In this document: in pieces, positions 23,481 to 36,076 of the stretch
How the letters are laid out: every line of letters starts with the position of its first letter
How positions within the stretch are numbered: position 1 is the first letter of the stretch
Assembly: GCA_030015575.1 (NCBI GenBank)
Contig: CM057337.1
Coordinates: 381,261,582-381,325,581 of the forward strand
Length of the DNA stretch: 64,000 nt
Reading direction: 5' to 3'
Source: Agapanthus africanus
Taxonomy: Eukaryota; Streptophyta; Magnoliopsida; Asparagales; Amaryllidaceae
Made by a program: the position numbers and the translations under genes
The notes under the pieces: generated by a model
Seen by the model: only the letters and a program-made list of their open reading frames with translations
What the model was told of the DNA's origin: nothing
Databases searched by the model: none

Positions 23481-23668
23481 CTAGCTAGAGCCTTAGGCGA
23501 TGCGTAGACGGAATTAGAAATCCGATCGAACCGAAACCCAAACCCTAAAATGCTCTCTGTACATTTTTGAAATTCGTGGATTTTTGAGAATTAAAAATAT
23601 GCAGAAAAATCAGCAGGAGAATTTAAGAATAACTGTGAAATTCGAGCGACCAATTTGTCTAATCTGAA

Positions 23669-23709
23669 GCGGAACCGCGGCAATAGCATGGCTATTGCGG
23701 CGGTTCTGC
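23669..23709 (+). other. Leader hairpin 1 of E
   Basis: Arms 23669-23687 and 23691-23709, 17 of 19 pair, loop ATG. Tip stem CAATAGC/GCTATTG replaces CAGAAGC/GCTTCTG of A and F; both sides changed together. Confidence 0.82.
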
Positions 23710-23910
23710 GGCCAAGTAGTCACATCAGGTCTTACTTTTTGCACAGTAATTCCTATAATGTGATCCTGTATTTTCTGGGAATTTTTAATTTAATTTATAG
23801 AGTTGAATTTTCTGGGTTGTATTGGGGATTCGGTGTATCGATCGGATTGTCTAATTTTGTCAGTGTGTTTTTCCGGGTAGTTTTAGAATATGTTAAGAAG
23901 TTCGACCGGA

Positions 23911-23918
23911 TATAAATA
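23911..23918 (+). promoter_or_regulatory. TATA-like box inside leader of E
   Basis: TATAAATA after GACCGGA, 431 bp after the primer site, as in A and F. Confidence 0.4.
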
Positions 23919-25601
23919 CCCACTTTTTCCCCTGCCGGGAAATTTCCAATTGTTGGATTTTTCCGTAGTTTAACGACGTTCTAAGTAGTGCAAGTAACGC
24001 GATGGTCCCTCTAGAAGACAACAAACCTTAACTCGATTATGTGACCGTCTTGAACTGCCCTTTGAACCTTCGGGTTTGGGGCAGTACGGCGTGCCACATG
24101 TGAGGCGTTGGCTTGACCCTTCTACGGCTGGACCGTTGGTACTGAGGCACAAACTGAATGTCTTTAGACTTATTTCATGTGTTGGACTGTATCGGAAAAA
24201 CTTGGGTGTTCGATTGTTCGATCGGAAAGTTTAACATTTTCTGTCTTATCCGGAATGTGATACAACATTTGGAATTCACAAGTAGTTATGAGATAACTGA
24301 ATGAATGTTATAAATCTAGTAGTTTAGTCTCACTTGATCGGTTGCCACGGAATTTTGATGTGATCAAAAGTCCGTCGCAATCACGTAGCGTACGCGGATA
24401 CTCTCCAGGTAAACTTAATAGACAGCCTCACTACATTGCCCCGACCCGACCAAGTGACTGCAGGAGAACCCCGTCGCCGAAAGCATCCGTTCGGGTGCTC
24501 GCGGCAGCGGTGTTCCGCCTTAGTGCACTTCGTCGACGGTATTGGGGGTGCGGCCGCCTACTAATGTTTGCGACGAGCATTCGATCTGAATGTCGGGAAT
24601 CCTGTTGAATTGCCCGACTTTTATATTGAAAAGTGTTTTCGATAATGAGACTAAAATGCGGGTTTTATAATTGTTAGGCATGCGATGTCTAAGGAATTCA
24701 TTTGATTAGGCATGCGATGTCTAAAGAGGTTGCGGATTCCAACTGTTGTAGTTTTACACTTTCTTTTCTGTGACCGTAAGTGTAATATGTGCTATCGCCG
24801 GTTTCGTTGCTATATGTCAACGACAATTGGGATGCGCATATTTACTTACGTTGATGACATGTGATGTTATGTGTTGCTGGATATGTTATATTGGATCGTC
24901 GTGTTCGAATAGCCGGGGGGTTTTTATGTGAGATGAGTGTTTTTTTTTTCATTTTCATTCATGTAAAAACTTGTATGTAATATTCTTTTATTGGGGCACT
25001 TCCAGGTTGCGGATGATGTCACCATTTGTATATTATTTACTTTTCTGCACTAGGATAGACCCAAGGAGGAGGGCACAAGTAACCGGGTTCTGGGGTCCAG
25101 TGGGAGACCAACTCGAGGAGTCGAGTCCGGGTCTCCTAACTCTAGAATTGGTAGGGTTACTTGCCGCTCTCGTAGGGGTCTAGGGGTGTGGGATTGGCTA
25201 TTCATCACGACCGTAGAATCCGTGTTTTATACTGGCTCGTATTGAAAACACGGACGTCCTAGTATATCTAATATTTCATATGTATCTTCTGCTGTGATTT
25301 ATCTGTGATGTGATCATGTGATGTTCTGTGACAGATATAGTATATAGTATATATGATATATTATATAAACGTTGCTTATGTTTTACACCCGCGCTAGCCC
25401 TGCCCCGCTCTGCCGTTAGTTACCTAACCTAACGGTGCAGACGGGACATCGAGGCGAATGCGGATGGCATAAGCGTACGTTATATTTATCTATGATGATT
25501 AGGTGGACTTAAATGATGGGATATTCATTAATGAGATTAATGAAAGAAAATAAACCTAATTGATGTTGTGGAATCGAATTTCAAAATAAAAACAGGTAGC
25601 T

Positions 25602-25862
25602 ACAGTTCTTGCTTTGCATTGCGGTGTTCCTTGTAGAACATCCTGCACCTTATTCGAAGAGGAAAGGACCGAGATCCCTTCACCGGGAGTGACTCCTTTA
25701 GCAATAACTAGCAGATGCTACACACTCGGTTTGTCCTTTGATCGCTTCTATAGTTTCCGCTTTGCACAGTGATATATATGATATATCCCGCACCTCATTC
25801 GACGAGGAAAGGGTCGACGATCCCTTCACCGGGAGTGACCCCTTTAGCAAAACTAGAAAAGC
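25602..25862 (+). repeat. Duplicated leader block of E
   Basis: Two direct units equivalent to 3003-3260 of A. Confidence 0.82.
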
Positions 25863-25996
25863 CTCGAAAACATTCCATTTAAAAACATTTGATTCCGCAA
25901 CGAGATCAAGTTCAAAGCGTTAAAGGTTTTCATAAAAACCATTCGCAACCCTCCGTCATTTTAGGAAGTAGAGTACTTAGTATTCGTGCTGTGTTT

Positions 25997-26186
25997 GTTG
26001 ACCTTAGTTAAGGCACCGTGTACGGTAGCTAAGTGATGTCTTCCTACACCGCATATGATGCGATTAGTTAGGACAGTCGCGTGACTTTGTTGACCTTAGT
26101 TAAGGGTCATGTGGGTGGGTCTAATTAATCACGAAATGACGGGTAGAACTTGACTAGTACTTACGATTTGTTGACCTTAGTTAAGG
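25997..26186 (+). other. Triple matched hairpins of E
   Basis: GTTGACCTTAGTTAAGG, identical at 25997-26013, 26089-26105 and 26170-26186. Stem TTGAC/GTTAA pairs in RNA with one G-U. The core differs from A, B, D and F. Confidence 0.87.
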
Positions 26187-26629
26187 TCATAAGTGCTAGG
26201 GGTAAAAACCATTATCGGGAGTTTCAAGTGTTGAAATTTGCAATGAGATTGCACACCTTCTATGTGATAGTTGGATCCCGATACCCACTGCGAGTAATTG
26301 TTACTCCTGGGAGAGTTTTGCACTCTGCAATTAGCCGATCAAGTAGGTGTCTAGAAATGTGTCAACGGGGTTACGCCTCTGGGAAAACCAGGTTTACTGT
26401 AATTAGGTCCGTGCGAAAGCGCGGGGAACCTCCCTCAAAACCGACACTGGCCTGGCTGAAAGATTGGCGAACTTGTAGAGTGTAATTAATCCCGGCTAGT
26501 CTTTCCTTTTAAGGTTTGAAGGAAGATTTGATAAAAACAGTGCGAGCCATCCTATTTAGATATAATCTATAACCAATCTAATCTTGCAAGAGCGTACGCA
26601 GAGTGTTTTCTTCTCTCTCTCTCTCCAGG

Positions 26630-29335
26630 TAGCGACCATATCACGCCTTAATCAAGATAATAATATGGATGTATTGACCGAACCCGCTTGTTATACTGAG
26701 CTGGGGAACGTTGGTCCCGCTCCATCTTATAATAGTTATAAGACCGAGCAGGAGTTAGGGGAATACCAGAATTCCTATGCCGCCCAAACGAAGAAAGTGC
26801 ATATGATGCATCTCCTTCGGGTGTGTTCATTACAAAGAACTGTTTCTCAGTATCCTCTACGTCCTGGGTATTTGATGCCGGATCAGGATCCCAGATATGT
26901 AATCTGTTACATAGGGCTACAGCTAGGAAGAGAACTGAGAACGGGTGATAAGTTTCATGAGACAGAAAATGGGGCAAGTGTTGCAGCCAAGTCTGTTGGT
27001 CACTGTCACCCTGTATTCCAAATACATTGATTCTGAACGAATGTTATTAGATACCGAACCTGATATACAAAATCATATCACTCTCTTTATTAGTAAAGAA
27101 ATGATAAAATTTTGTATTGCTGGATAATATTTTGAACATTTCCTGTATCAAAAGTTGATCGGTTCAGGCACGTTATCTAAAAGCATTGATGTTCTAAATC
27201 AAACTACAGTTCTTAGTATACGGAACACACACAAGAGGAAGAGTTCAAAAATGAACAAATCATTCTTGAGGCATTGTAGACTAGGTCATATCAATGCGAC
27301 CCGACTGGCTGAAGTTACATTTTAGATGCATATTTAAATCAGTTTGAATTTACATCTTGTGAAACTTGCCAGTCATGTCACAAAGATAAGATGACCATAG
27401 CTCTGTTTGTTGGAAACAGAGAAAGAGTTAGTAAACTCTTGGGACTGATACATTATGATGTATGTAAGGTCTCCTGTCTACACATGCCAGGACTGGTTCT
27501 TTATACTTCATTACATTCTCTGATAATCTCTCAAGATTCAGACATATGTTCCTGTTGAAACACAAGTCCGAACCTTTTGAGATATTCACAGAATATAAGC
27601 TAGAAGTAGAGAACCAACAATCGGGTATAAGTATTATGTCCTATGATAAGATCAGGGAGGAGAATACTTGTGCATGGCGTTCCTGGACTATTCTAAAAGA
27701 AAATGAGATTCTCTCTCCGTATTACTCCTCTGAATACACCACAGCACAACGGTGTATCAGGGCGGAGCAATCGCACAATATTAGATATGGTGTGCTCTAT
27801 GATGAGTATTACTGAGTTACCTATTTCCTTTTGGGGTTATGCGCTTGAGAAGCTGCGTACCTATTGAATTAGGTTCGAATCAGATCACTGCCTACCATTC
27901 CATATGAGATATGGTATGGGAAGAGCCTATCTCTTAAGTAAGTTAAGATTTGGGATTGTCCGGCCTATGTCAAAAGCAAAATCCGGACAAGATCGAGGCA
28001 AGATCAGTTCAGTAGAACTGGAAAGGTTCCAGCTGTACAAAACTGCTAATGATTTGACAGAACCAAAGGATTCAATAGTTTCCGACGAACCTCAGCCTCT
28101 CCGCCGATCTGGTAGGGTTCCTCATCTGCCTGAGAGATACCTCGGTTTCTCGATGACAGTGGGAGCGAGGAATGCATCATGAGATGATGACCCAACTAGT
28201 TTCGAGCAGGCCATCGAGAGTAGGGAATCTGTAAGAATGGCTGGATGCTTAGCGATCTGAGATGGAATCCTTATACACCAACAGAGTATGGACTTTGGTT
28301 GCTATATCTGAAGGGTTAAATCCCCATCAGGAGCAAGTATATCTTGAGAAGATTACTTGGTGTAGATGGAAAAGTTGAGACTTTCAAAGGTAGACTTGTT
28401 AAAGGTTTTAGTCATTAACCAGGTGTGGATAATGATGAAACCTTTTCTAGGGACTATGCTTAAGTCCATCTAGATCCTACTTGCTATTGCTGCAAACCAT
28501 AACTACGATATCTGGTGGTTGGGTGCCATGACTACTTTTCTAAATATTGATTTAGAAGAGAACGTCTATAAGAACACAGCCAGAGGGCTTCGTAAACAGT
28601 GGGAGCAGCGGAAACGTGCGCAAGTTGCTTTAGATAATGAAGCAGGCATCGCGGAGTTGGAACGTCTGTTTTGATGTGATAGTCAAAGTGTTTGACTTCA
28701 TCAAAATGGTAGATGAACCTTGTATATACAAAAAGGGCAGTAGGGAGTATGGTGGTGATCTTCGTATTGTACGTAGACAACATACTCTAGATAGGAAAAG
28801 AGTTTCCTATACTACGATCGGTCAATCTCCTATTATCACATGGATTCTCCAAATAGGATAAAGGTGATACCTTCTCAATCCTGGGGAGAATCGCTGGAAA
28901 AGTTCCAGAGTGATAAGGACGACTGAATGTCAGTCGCAGGCATTGTCTTTACACTCGGTAAAGGGACGGTATGTTGGAAAATTTCCAAGCTAGATACCGT
29001 GACAAACTAGACGATAAAGACTGGTAACATCGCTATTAAAGATACTGCCAAAGAGGCAGTTTGGGTGTATATTGGTTCATAGGATGAACTAGGTTCCTAC
29101 CATTGTGTGACAATGGAAGTGTGACTTTGGCCCTGGAACCCTGGTCCCATCAGTGACCCAGACATATTCTGAGGCAGCATCACCTGATCATGGAGAAAGT
29201 TGATCTCCAGGGTGATCGAGGTCAGGAGAGTAGACTCAGAGGACAACACGGCGGATCCACTCACGAAGGCCTTTTCCCAAAGAGAGACTTTTAGGGGATG
29301 GTTGAGTATGTGATACTGCAACCACTGCTACAGAT
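26630..29335 (+). pseudogene. Degenerate copia pol of E
   Basis: Protease-integrase-RT-RNase H remnant with many stops and shifts. Recognisable: the protease-flanking MDVLTEPACYTELG at about 26665, the TCQSCHKDKMT-like zinc region near 27360-27400, and RT fragments near 28630-28780 where the YVDD box is altered (Asp to Asn). It shares with A and F the deletion of about 100 bp over the first RNase H Asp (junction near 28898) and a +1 shift in integrase near 27720. It has a larger RT deletion of its own around 28855-28890. Confidence 0.87.
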
Positions 29336-29345
29336 GGCCCTAGTT

Positions 29346-29357
29346 CAAGTGGGAGAT
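29346..29357 (+). other. Polypurine tract of E
   Basis: CAAGTGGGAGAT before TGTTAG. Confidence 0.9.
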
Positions 29358-31582
29358 TGTTAGTTATATGTATGCCCTAGAGGCCATTACTGTACATTGG
29401 ATGTATATTGTAGTGGATGCTGGGACATATATAGGTAGGACTTTCTTGCTCGACATGATAGTACGCTATCTGGTTGCTCTTTATCTTAACGTGTATACTT
29501 TCTGTCTCTCTCTGTTACATGTTGATAAAGCCCTTAGGATGTGTACTCGACTTCCAGGACTGTGATGCAGATCATACTAGTGGGGCCTGGATAGTCCATG
29601 AGTACATCCTTCAATGTTCCTAGTCGAGGAAATATCGAGACGGGGCATCGATACTCCAGAGTAGACTAGCGTATATCTTCTCGACCCATGCGATGGGCGA
29701 TGGATGATCCCATATCCATTGGTGTTTGACATCAGAGATGGTATACGGGTGCTCAGTGGAGACTGGGTACACTGAACGGACTCGCCGAGAACTCCCATAT
29801 GGTATTATACCTCACGTCAGATGGCAGTTCTCTGGTGACACTGGTACAGCTTAGTCTGTTGACCCGAGATCGTCATAGAGTCTTGTGTGTCTCCCACTGT
29901 GCTTTGATTTCCACCCTACCACGGCTCTACTGAGTCGTGCAAACAGGTGGTTTTTGGGTACAGTCCCGATTCACATGGAGGCAATGAGAGATAGGAGGGG
30001 ATTCGTCTCTCCCGGTATTTGGGGTTGATGTTGCGCTATGCTCGACTGGCCATAACAGGAAATCCCTGGCCAGGGTTACAGTGACCTACTGGTAAGTGTT
30101 ATCGGTGGTTTCACACATGTCATGGACTTCACGTCGGCATGACTTATCGAGCTACTGGGGTCTGACGTTTACCACCCCTAGGCGAGATATGCGATATATC
30201 AGACGAACAGACCGGACTGTACGGTAAGTGTTACTGGTTGGATTCACAGGAGTGTGAGTGGGCTTGCTCGTCGATCTTCTGATCGCTCAATACCCGGGTG
30301 GCCGTTACGTTTAGCAGACCGCTTGCGGCTTGCGGGTGTTTGATATGATCATTACCTGCTGCCGGCGTATTGACGAGTCTTTAGAGTCCTACACAGAGGT
30401 TTCCTAGCTCAAGCGAAACGAAATAGGAGCGCATATGAGATATGTGCGGGACCGAGAATAATGCGTGTATGTGATACCATATTCCATCCTTGCGATTAAT
30501 GTATCGATTAGTTATATGCGATATAACCTAGTTATCGAATCAAGGATTGATTCGATAAGCCGATACATTGGATATTAGTCGGTTATATGCGATATGACCG
30601 GATCGTTAAATCAAGTATTGATTTAATGATTTAATGTATAATTATATATTTGATATATTACTTTACATTAACTAGTATTGGTTCACTTTAAATGGATTTT
30701 CTCACTTGAATTATGCAAGTTGTATATGTGATATACATTTGTGCACATGATTGTATCATGTTTGATGATACATGCTTACTTGGTTAAGTGTAAAGAATTA
30801 ACCCATGGTTAAACTAATGATTAGGTTTTTGTTTTTCCATTTACTTATTTATCTATTTATTTATCTTATTCATTTTGGAAAAGAGAAAGATGAATGGTGG
30901 CTTTATTTGTTTTTACTTGTACATTCATGAAACTTTGACTAAGTCACCATTCTTGTCTCATGCTTAACCCTAACCATATGAACTAACCATAGTACATTCT
31001 CTACACTTAACAAAGGGTTAGTAAATGATAAGTATTGATTTATTTATCTAATTTATAACACTTATCATATCTTCTTCTTCTTCTTCTTCATCTTCTTCTT
31101 CCATGAAGAAAAGCTTGCTACATCAATGACAAGTGATGAAAACAAGTGAGAAATCCAATTCTAAAGTGAACCCACTTCCTATTTCTTCATCCTCTACCTC
31201 TTGCCAAGTAGTATAGGGTGTTTCCTTCACAAGTTTTCAAGGCTTGGTGAAGTTGGAGCTTGATCTTGTGATGCCTCGACGTAGATCATCTTCGGCATCG
31301 AAGCCGACGACCAAGCCCGCCCATTTCTTCGATGGAGCCGATGCTAGAGTCCAGGATCCGATTTGGACAGCGGAGGGACATCATCGCGGAGCTCAGGAAG
31401 TGGTGGACCGGATCTACAAAGGTTGTAGCTCCTTTTCCTTTAGCATTTAATTCATTTACATGCTTGCATCGCCTCATTATCTAGTTAACGATCCGTATTA
31501 GGGTTTGTAGGCACTTGTAAAATTTGAATTAGCCATGTTTGATCACTTATGAGACTTCATTAGTGTGCCTAGGAACCCTACA
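29358..31582 (+). repeat. 3' LTR of E
   Basis: 2225 bp, partner of 21248-23467. Confidence 0.95.
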
Positions 31583-31587
31583 AGAGG
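31583..31587. other. Right target-site duplication of E
   Basis: AGAGG, identical to 21243-21247. Confidence 0.95.
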
Positions 31588-32600
31588 GCGATGGTTGATC
31601 CCACAACCATTGGTGTGTGATATCGAAGATTGTATATAGGTGCTTATTAGAGAATGGGTACACCAAACAAGACTCACCGAGAATTCCTAATTGGTATTAT
31701 ACCTATCGTCAGATAGCAGTTCTCTAGTGACACTGGTACATGTTAGTCTATAGACCTAAGATCGTCATAGAGTCTTATGTGGCTCCTACTGTGGTTTGAT
31801 TACCTCCCTACCACGCTCAAAAGAGTCATGCAAACAGGTGGATTTTGGGTACAGTTCCGAGTCACATGGAGGCAATGAGCGATAGGAGGGGTTTCATCTC
31901 CCGGTATTAGGGTTGATGTTGAACTATGCTCGATTGGCTATAACTGGAAGTCCCTGGCCAGGGCTGCTGCTGAGATTTCCTGATAAGAGTTATCAGTAGT
32001 TTCTCAAACCATTTTAGGCCAGACATCGACATGACTTATCAAGTTATTGGTGTCTAACATTTACCACCACTAGACTCGAAATGCGACATATCGGACGAAG
32101 AGACCGGACTATATGATAGTGTTACTTATAGGCTTCATGGAGAGTATGGACAAGTTTGCTTTTTGATATTCATATCGCTCAATACCCGGTTAGCCGTTAT
32201 GTCCAGCTAGTACCACTGACGGTTTGTACGTGATTGATGTGATCATTACCTACTGCTGGCATATTAACGAGTCTTTAGAGTCCCACACAGAAGCTTCCTG
32301 GTTCAAGCGAAACGAAGTAGGGCACATATGATGATATGTGCAGAGGCCAGATTAAATACGTGTATGTGATACCGTATTGTAATCTGGCAGTTATCTGATG
32401 TCGGTAGACTTATATGTGATATAACCCGATTATCGAATCAAGTGTTGATTTGATAATGTGATGTACAGATAAATGATATTAGTCGGTTATATGTGATATA
32501 ATTGGATTATTAAATCAAGTGTTGATTTAATAATGTGATATACAATATATTTGATATAATTATATCTTAACTAATATCATTAGCTTCACTAATTATTTAC

Positions 32601-32638
<38 letters not shown>

Positions 32639-33344
32639 GCATGACATGATTTTCTATTTTTGTGAAAAATAGAAAATGAGGTGTAAATGGGAGCATGGGT
32701 TGTGGCATGGGCTTTATATTTGTTTATTTGTCTTGCAACACTATTGAAGTATGGTTGAATAAATTTATTCAAAATTCAACCATGATTCAATAAGTGAGCA
32801 AGAGTGTGGTTCATTTGATGAGATTAGTACATTTTTATTTTGAGCCTTAGGCATTTTCTTCAGTTGCTCTCTAGCTTGCTCTCATCTTCTTCAAGCATCA
32901 AAACTCCAATCCCTCACATTTTATGTGAACCATGGAGTTTTGAACAAACTTGAGGTCTAAACCAAACCCCTACTTCACCATCCTATACTTGACTAGCAAT
33001 CAAGTGTCGCGTGTTTCCTTCGCTAAAAAGATAGTTTAGTGAAGAGGTAGCATGAGCTAGAGGGACTTCGGGTGGATCGTCTTCGTCGTGAAGATCACGG
33101 AGGAGGCTCGTTCAAACTCGAAGAGGAGCCTAGTGGAGTCGTGTGGACTACAACCCGAAGCTTGTGAAGTGAAGGACTCGATCTACGAGGATATAACTTC
33201 TTTCACTTCTTTAGTTTTTCATATCATCATTGGTTAAACCCTATTATTCTAGTTAAGATCTTGGGTAGTCTAACTTAGCACCTAAATAATTTTAAATTTG
33301 GCATGCTTGATACTACTAAAACCTTGTTGTGGTGCTAGGGTAGA
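31588..33344 (+). repeat. Solo copia LTR L, right piece
   Basis: Continues the LTR split by E (GCGATGGTTGATCCC follows the consensus GCGATGGATGATCCC). It keeps two palindromes, ATTATCGAATCAA/GTG/TTGATTTGATAAT (32429-32457) and ATTATTAAATCAA/GTG/TTGATTTAATAAT (32506-32534). The end is decayed (GGTGCTAGGGTAGA) and runs into Tekay-like LTR sequence with no primer site or internal region, hence a solo LTR. About 2.1 kb in all. Confidence 0.8.
32604..32635. repeat. (TA)n microsatellite
   Basis: Sixteen or so uninterrupted TA units within LTR L. Confidence 0.95.
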
Positions 33345-33628
33345 CCTTCAGTTATGTTCCACCCTTAGGCCTAAGATTGCTCCCAAGTGGGAATATTTTC
33401 ATATATATTGCTTTGTATTCGTTTTGGACCAGTTTTTACAAAGAAGATGCTGCATAATTCTTAGTAACAACTTGAGATTTTAAAAAGAGATGTGATGTTT
33501 TGAAAAAAATGTTTTAGCACTCTTCTTTTCATGGTTTAGATTCTGGGTTTTCGGCTTACTTGAATTACGTTACGCCTTTAGATGTTGTGTGATTTAAGTA
33601 ACGGTCGCATTCCTAATTTGGGTCATGA
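33345..33628 (+). repeat. Tekay-like LTR G, right end
   Basis: Ends ATTTGGGTCATGACA. Matches the reverse complement of the C LTR end, for example GGTTTAGATTCTGGGTTTT versus its counterpart near 11050-11085. Confidence 0.78.
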
Positions 33629-34139
33629 CAGTTGGGGATAGTCCCGAACAACATGGAGGCGCTGAGTGATTTTTAGGGATTCGCCTCTCCTGGTATAGGG
33701 AGTCGATATCGTACTGTGCTTGGTTGGTCAACACCATAAGCCCCTGGCCAGTGCAGTTGAGAATTACTGATAGATTAGATCAGTAATTTCTCGGATGGTA
33801 TTGAGCAACACCAGTATGACTTGTCAAGGTTATTAGGGGTCTGACATTGACTGCCCTAGACCCGGTATGCAGTACTCTCAGACGAACAGACCTGACTGCA
33901 CGGATATTGTCACGGTGAGGCTCAGTAGGGGTTCAGATGACTTTGCTTGTCGATTTTCTTTTTCGACAGGTACCTGGGTAGCCGTTATGTACTGCTAGTA
34001 CCGCTGACGTGCTTTTGGTTAAACCAACTGTCAGCATACTGTCGAGTATTTAGAGTCCATGTTGGTACTTTCCCCACAAGCGCTTTTGTAGTTTTGAAAG
34101 AAATGGTTTTGGAAATGCGGCGCACGCAAGCTCGGTCTC
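33629..34139 (+). repeat. Old copia LTR fragment M
   Basis: Middle part of a copia LTR (AGTCCCGAACAACATGGAGG, CCCCTGGCCAG, AGACGAACAGACC), strongly diverged. G was inserted at its left edge. The right boundary with J is uncertain by some tens of bases. Confidence 0.75.
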
Positions 34140-36076
34140 GTTTTAAAATTTATAAACCGCAAGTGCACGGCGCGTTGTAGCAAGACGGCAAGTATGGGTC
34201 GATCCACAGGGAATTGGTGATTAGAGATTGTTGTTAAAGGTTCAAAAAGAAAGAATTTGGGTTTTGTCACAAGAAATAGAAAATATGAAAATAAAGAACA
34301 AGTCAAGAAAAGTTTTCGTCGCTCCGGTTTAGATGGTTGAATCGCAGCGATTTTTTCGATACTCCCTTGATCATGAGTTGTTTCTTCCTTTGTTGATTCC
34401 GACGTGAAGCGTGGCTTGTTAAGGAGTTTTCGAAGCACAACTCATCAAGATATCGAAGTTCAACGTTAGAAACGAAACGAATCCGTATTGTTCTCACTTA
34501 CCGTTTATATGTCCAAACTTGAAGTACAACACTAAGCACAAGGGTTAGCAATTATACATCAACAACAAATACACAAATTAGCACATGAGAGCAAGTGGTT
34601 TTAGCTTAAACTTGCTAAGTGAGTTGTGATAGTATAGGGTATATGAAATGAAAAAGTGTGTCAAACAATTTGTTAACAAAATATCCTAACAAACACTTAG
34701 CAATTTTAACACTAGTTGATTCTAACTTAAACATTGTAAAATGGAGACTAGGAGAGAATAGAATATGTGATAAAGGTTACAAGTTACCATCAAAATCAAA
34801 ATACCATATCTAAACATATCCATTTACCAATCTTAAGGTTACCATCACAATTAACCACTTTAAACATTCACAAGAGGAGGAGGAAGGCAAAACCATTCAT
34901 CTCACATCCTCACCATCACCACAACCATATAGAATTACTCAAACATTACAATATAGAAAATGAAACACAAAAGAAATAACACATAAGAAAACACAAGAAT
35001 AAAAGTTAAAGCAAAAGAAAGTGCAAGTTCTTTATTCACAATACTGGAAGGCTTGAGCTATAAGGTAGATAGCAACTTCAACCTCCTTAATGGAGCACTC
35101 AAGTGAGAGATCAAAGAGGGAAGAAAAAGAAACTATCAAGTATCGCACACAATTCTCACTCCAAAAGCCAACCAGAACTATATCTGTGATCTGCTATTTA
35201 TAGGTAACCCAAAATCAAAAGTTGCATATACAAGTGGAGTACATATATCATAAGGAACCCACCAAACTTAGACGAACCAATTTGGCCCCAACTTGGCCGC
35301 AAATTGCGACCAAGATGAAATAATTTGCGGCCTTATTTTGGGGAGTGGTTCCCATCTTTGGTCTGTGGTCTTCTGGTCTCTTGAGCATTTCTCTTTGTTT
35401 GCAGTTTCTTTTAATTTACACCTGAGTGCAATCTAGAGTAATGTACAAAGAGGGAAGAGATCAAGTGGCCATTTGTTTCACACCTCACATCAACACTTTT
35501 CCTACATACATATCATCATGCCTACTTCTCCAAGCCACTTGTGTACCCACTTGCAAGACACCATGATTGTGTTTGCAACTTGATGTCCCATGATGGTTCA
35601 TGCCCACTTGATCTATGATGGTTCACACTTGGTCATGTTGGTTCACACTTGGTCATGTTGGACCAAAAAAAGAATGAATTATTTGTACACTGCTTTATTT
35701 GATGCAAACTCATTTGACTTGATTTGTATTATGTCCTGTTTGCCGTTCTGCCTAGAAACTGTCATTTTCTATTCATGTTGTGTACCATCTCCAGTGTTTT
35801 TGCCTGTGTACCTGTAATCTATACTAATGAGTAGACACATATTAAATAGAACCGTTTATTGACAAAATGATAGGAAATGAGTGGTACTAAAATGTAATAA
35901 ATCGTGCCGAAAAATACCCCTAAACCTATCTTTTGCACGTCCCGAGCAAAACAAAATCCTAACCTCACTTTAGCAGGGAACGTGATTGCACTGAGCCTGT
36001 GCAATAAGCCGTTATACCTCTAAGTGTCCCAAGTGGGAGAAGTTTTGTCTCCTGAGGGTTTTCCGCAGATTGCACC
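34140..36076. repeat. Unclassified fragment J, possibly Athila/Tat-related
   Basis: About 1.9 kb, AT-rich, without a coding frame I trust. It begins with TTATAAACCGCAAGTGCACGG and, near 34190, GTATGGGTCGATCCACAGGG, words I associate with Ty3/gypsy Athila/Tat LTRs; this is from memory. It has a GC-rich inverted word TTGGCCGCAA/TTGCGACCAA near 35292-35312 and a 20-bp direct repeat (GTTCACACTTGGTCATGTTG) near 35629-35666. No LTR boundary or target duplication could be fixed. Confidence 0.45.

Larger units (their letters stand above)
23481..26629 (+). other. Non-coding leader of E (no gag)
   Basis: Collinear with the leader of A: hairpin 1, TATA-like box, duplicated block, triple hairpins, pyrimidine tract with CAG near 26628. 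No gag motif. Confidence 0.85.
21248..31582 (+). mobile_element. Copia element E, complete with target duplications
   Basis: 10,335 bp Angela-like element: 5' LTR 21248-23467, primer site, gag-less leader, dead pol, polypurine tract, 3' LTR 29358-31582, flanked by AGAGG. Its LTRs differ at roughly 2% by eye, so it is older than A or F. Inserted into solo LTR L. Confidence 0.95.

Noticed and set aside
20898-33350. Target-site duplication for solo LTR L (GTCTT at 20898-20902)
   Set aside because: The right side reads GACCTTC and the LTR end is decayed; only three of five bases could match, so I do not call it.
34031-34438. 135-codon minus-strand frame
   Set aside because: It crosses the M/J boundary, has no recognisable domain and low-complexity composition; judged chance.
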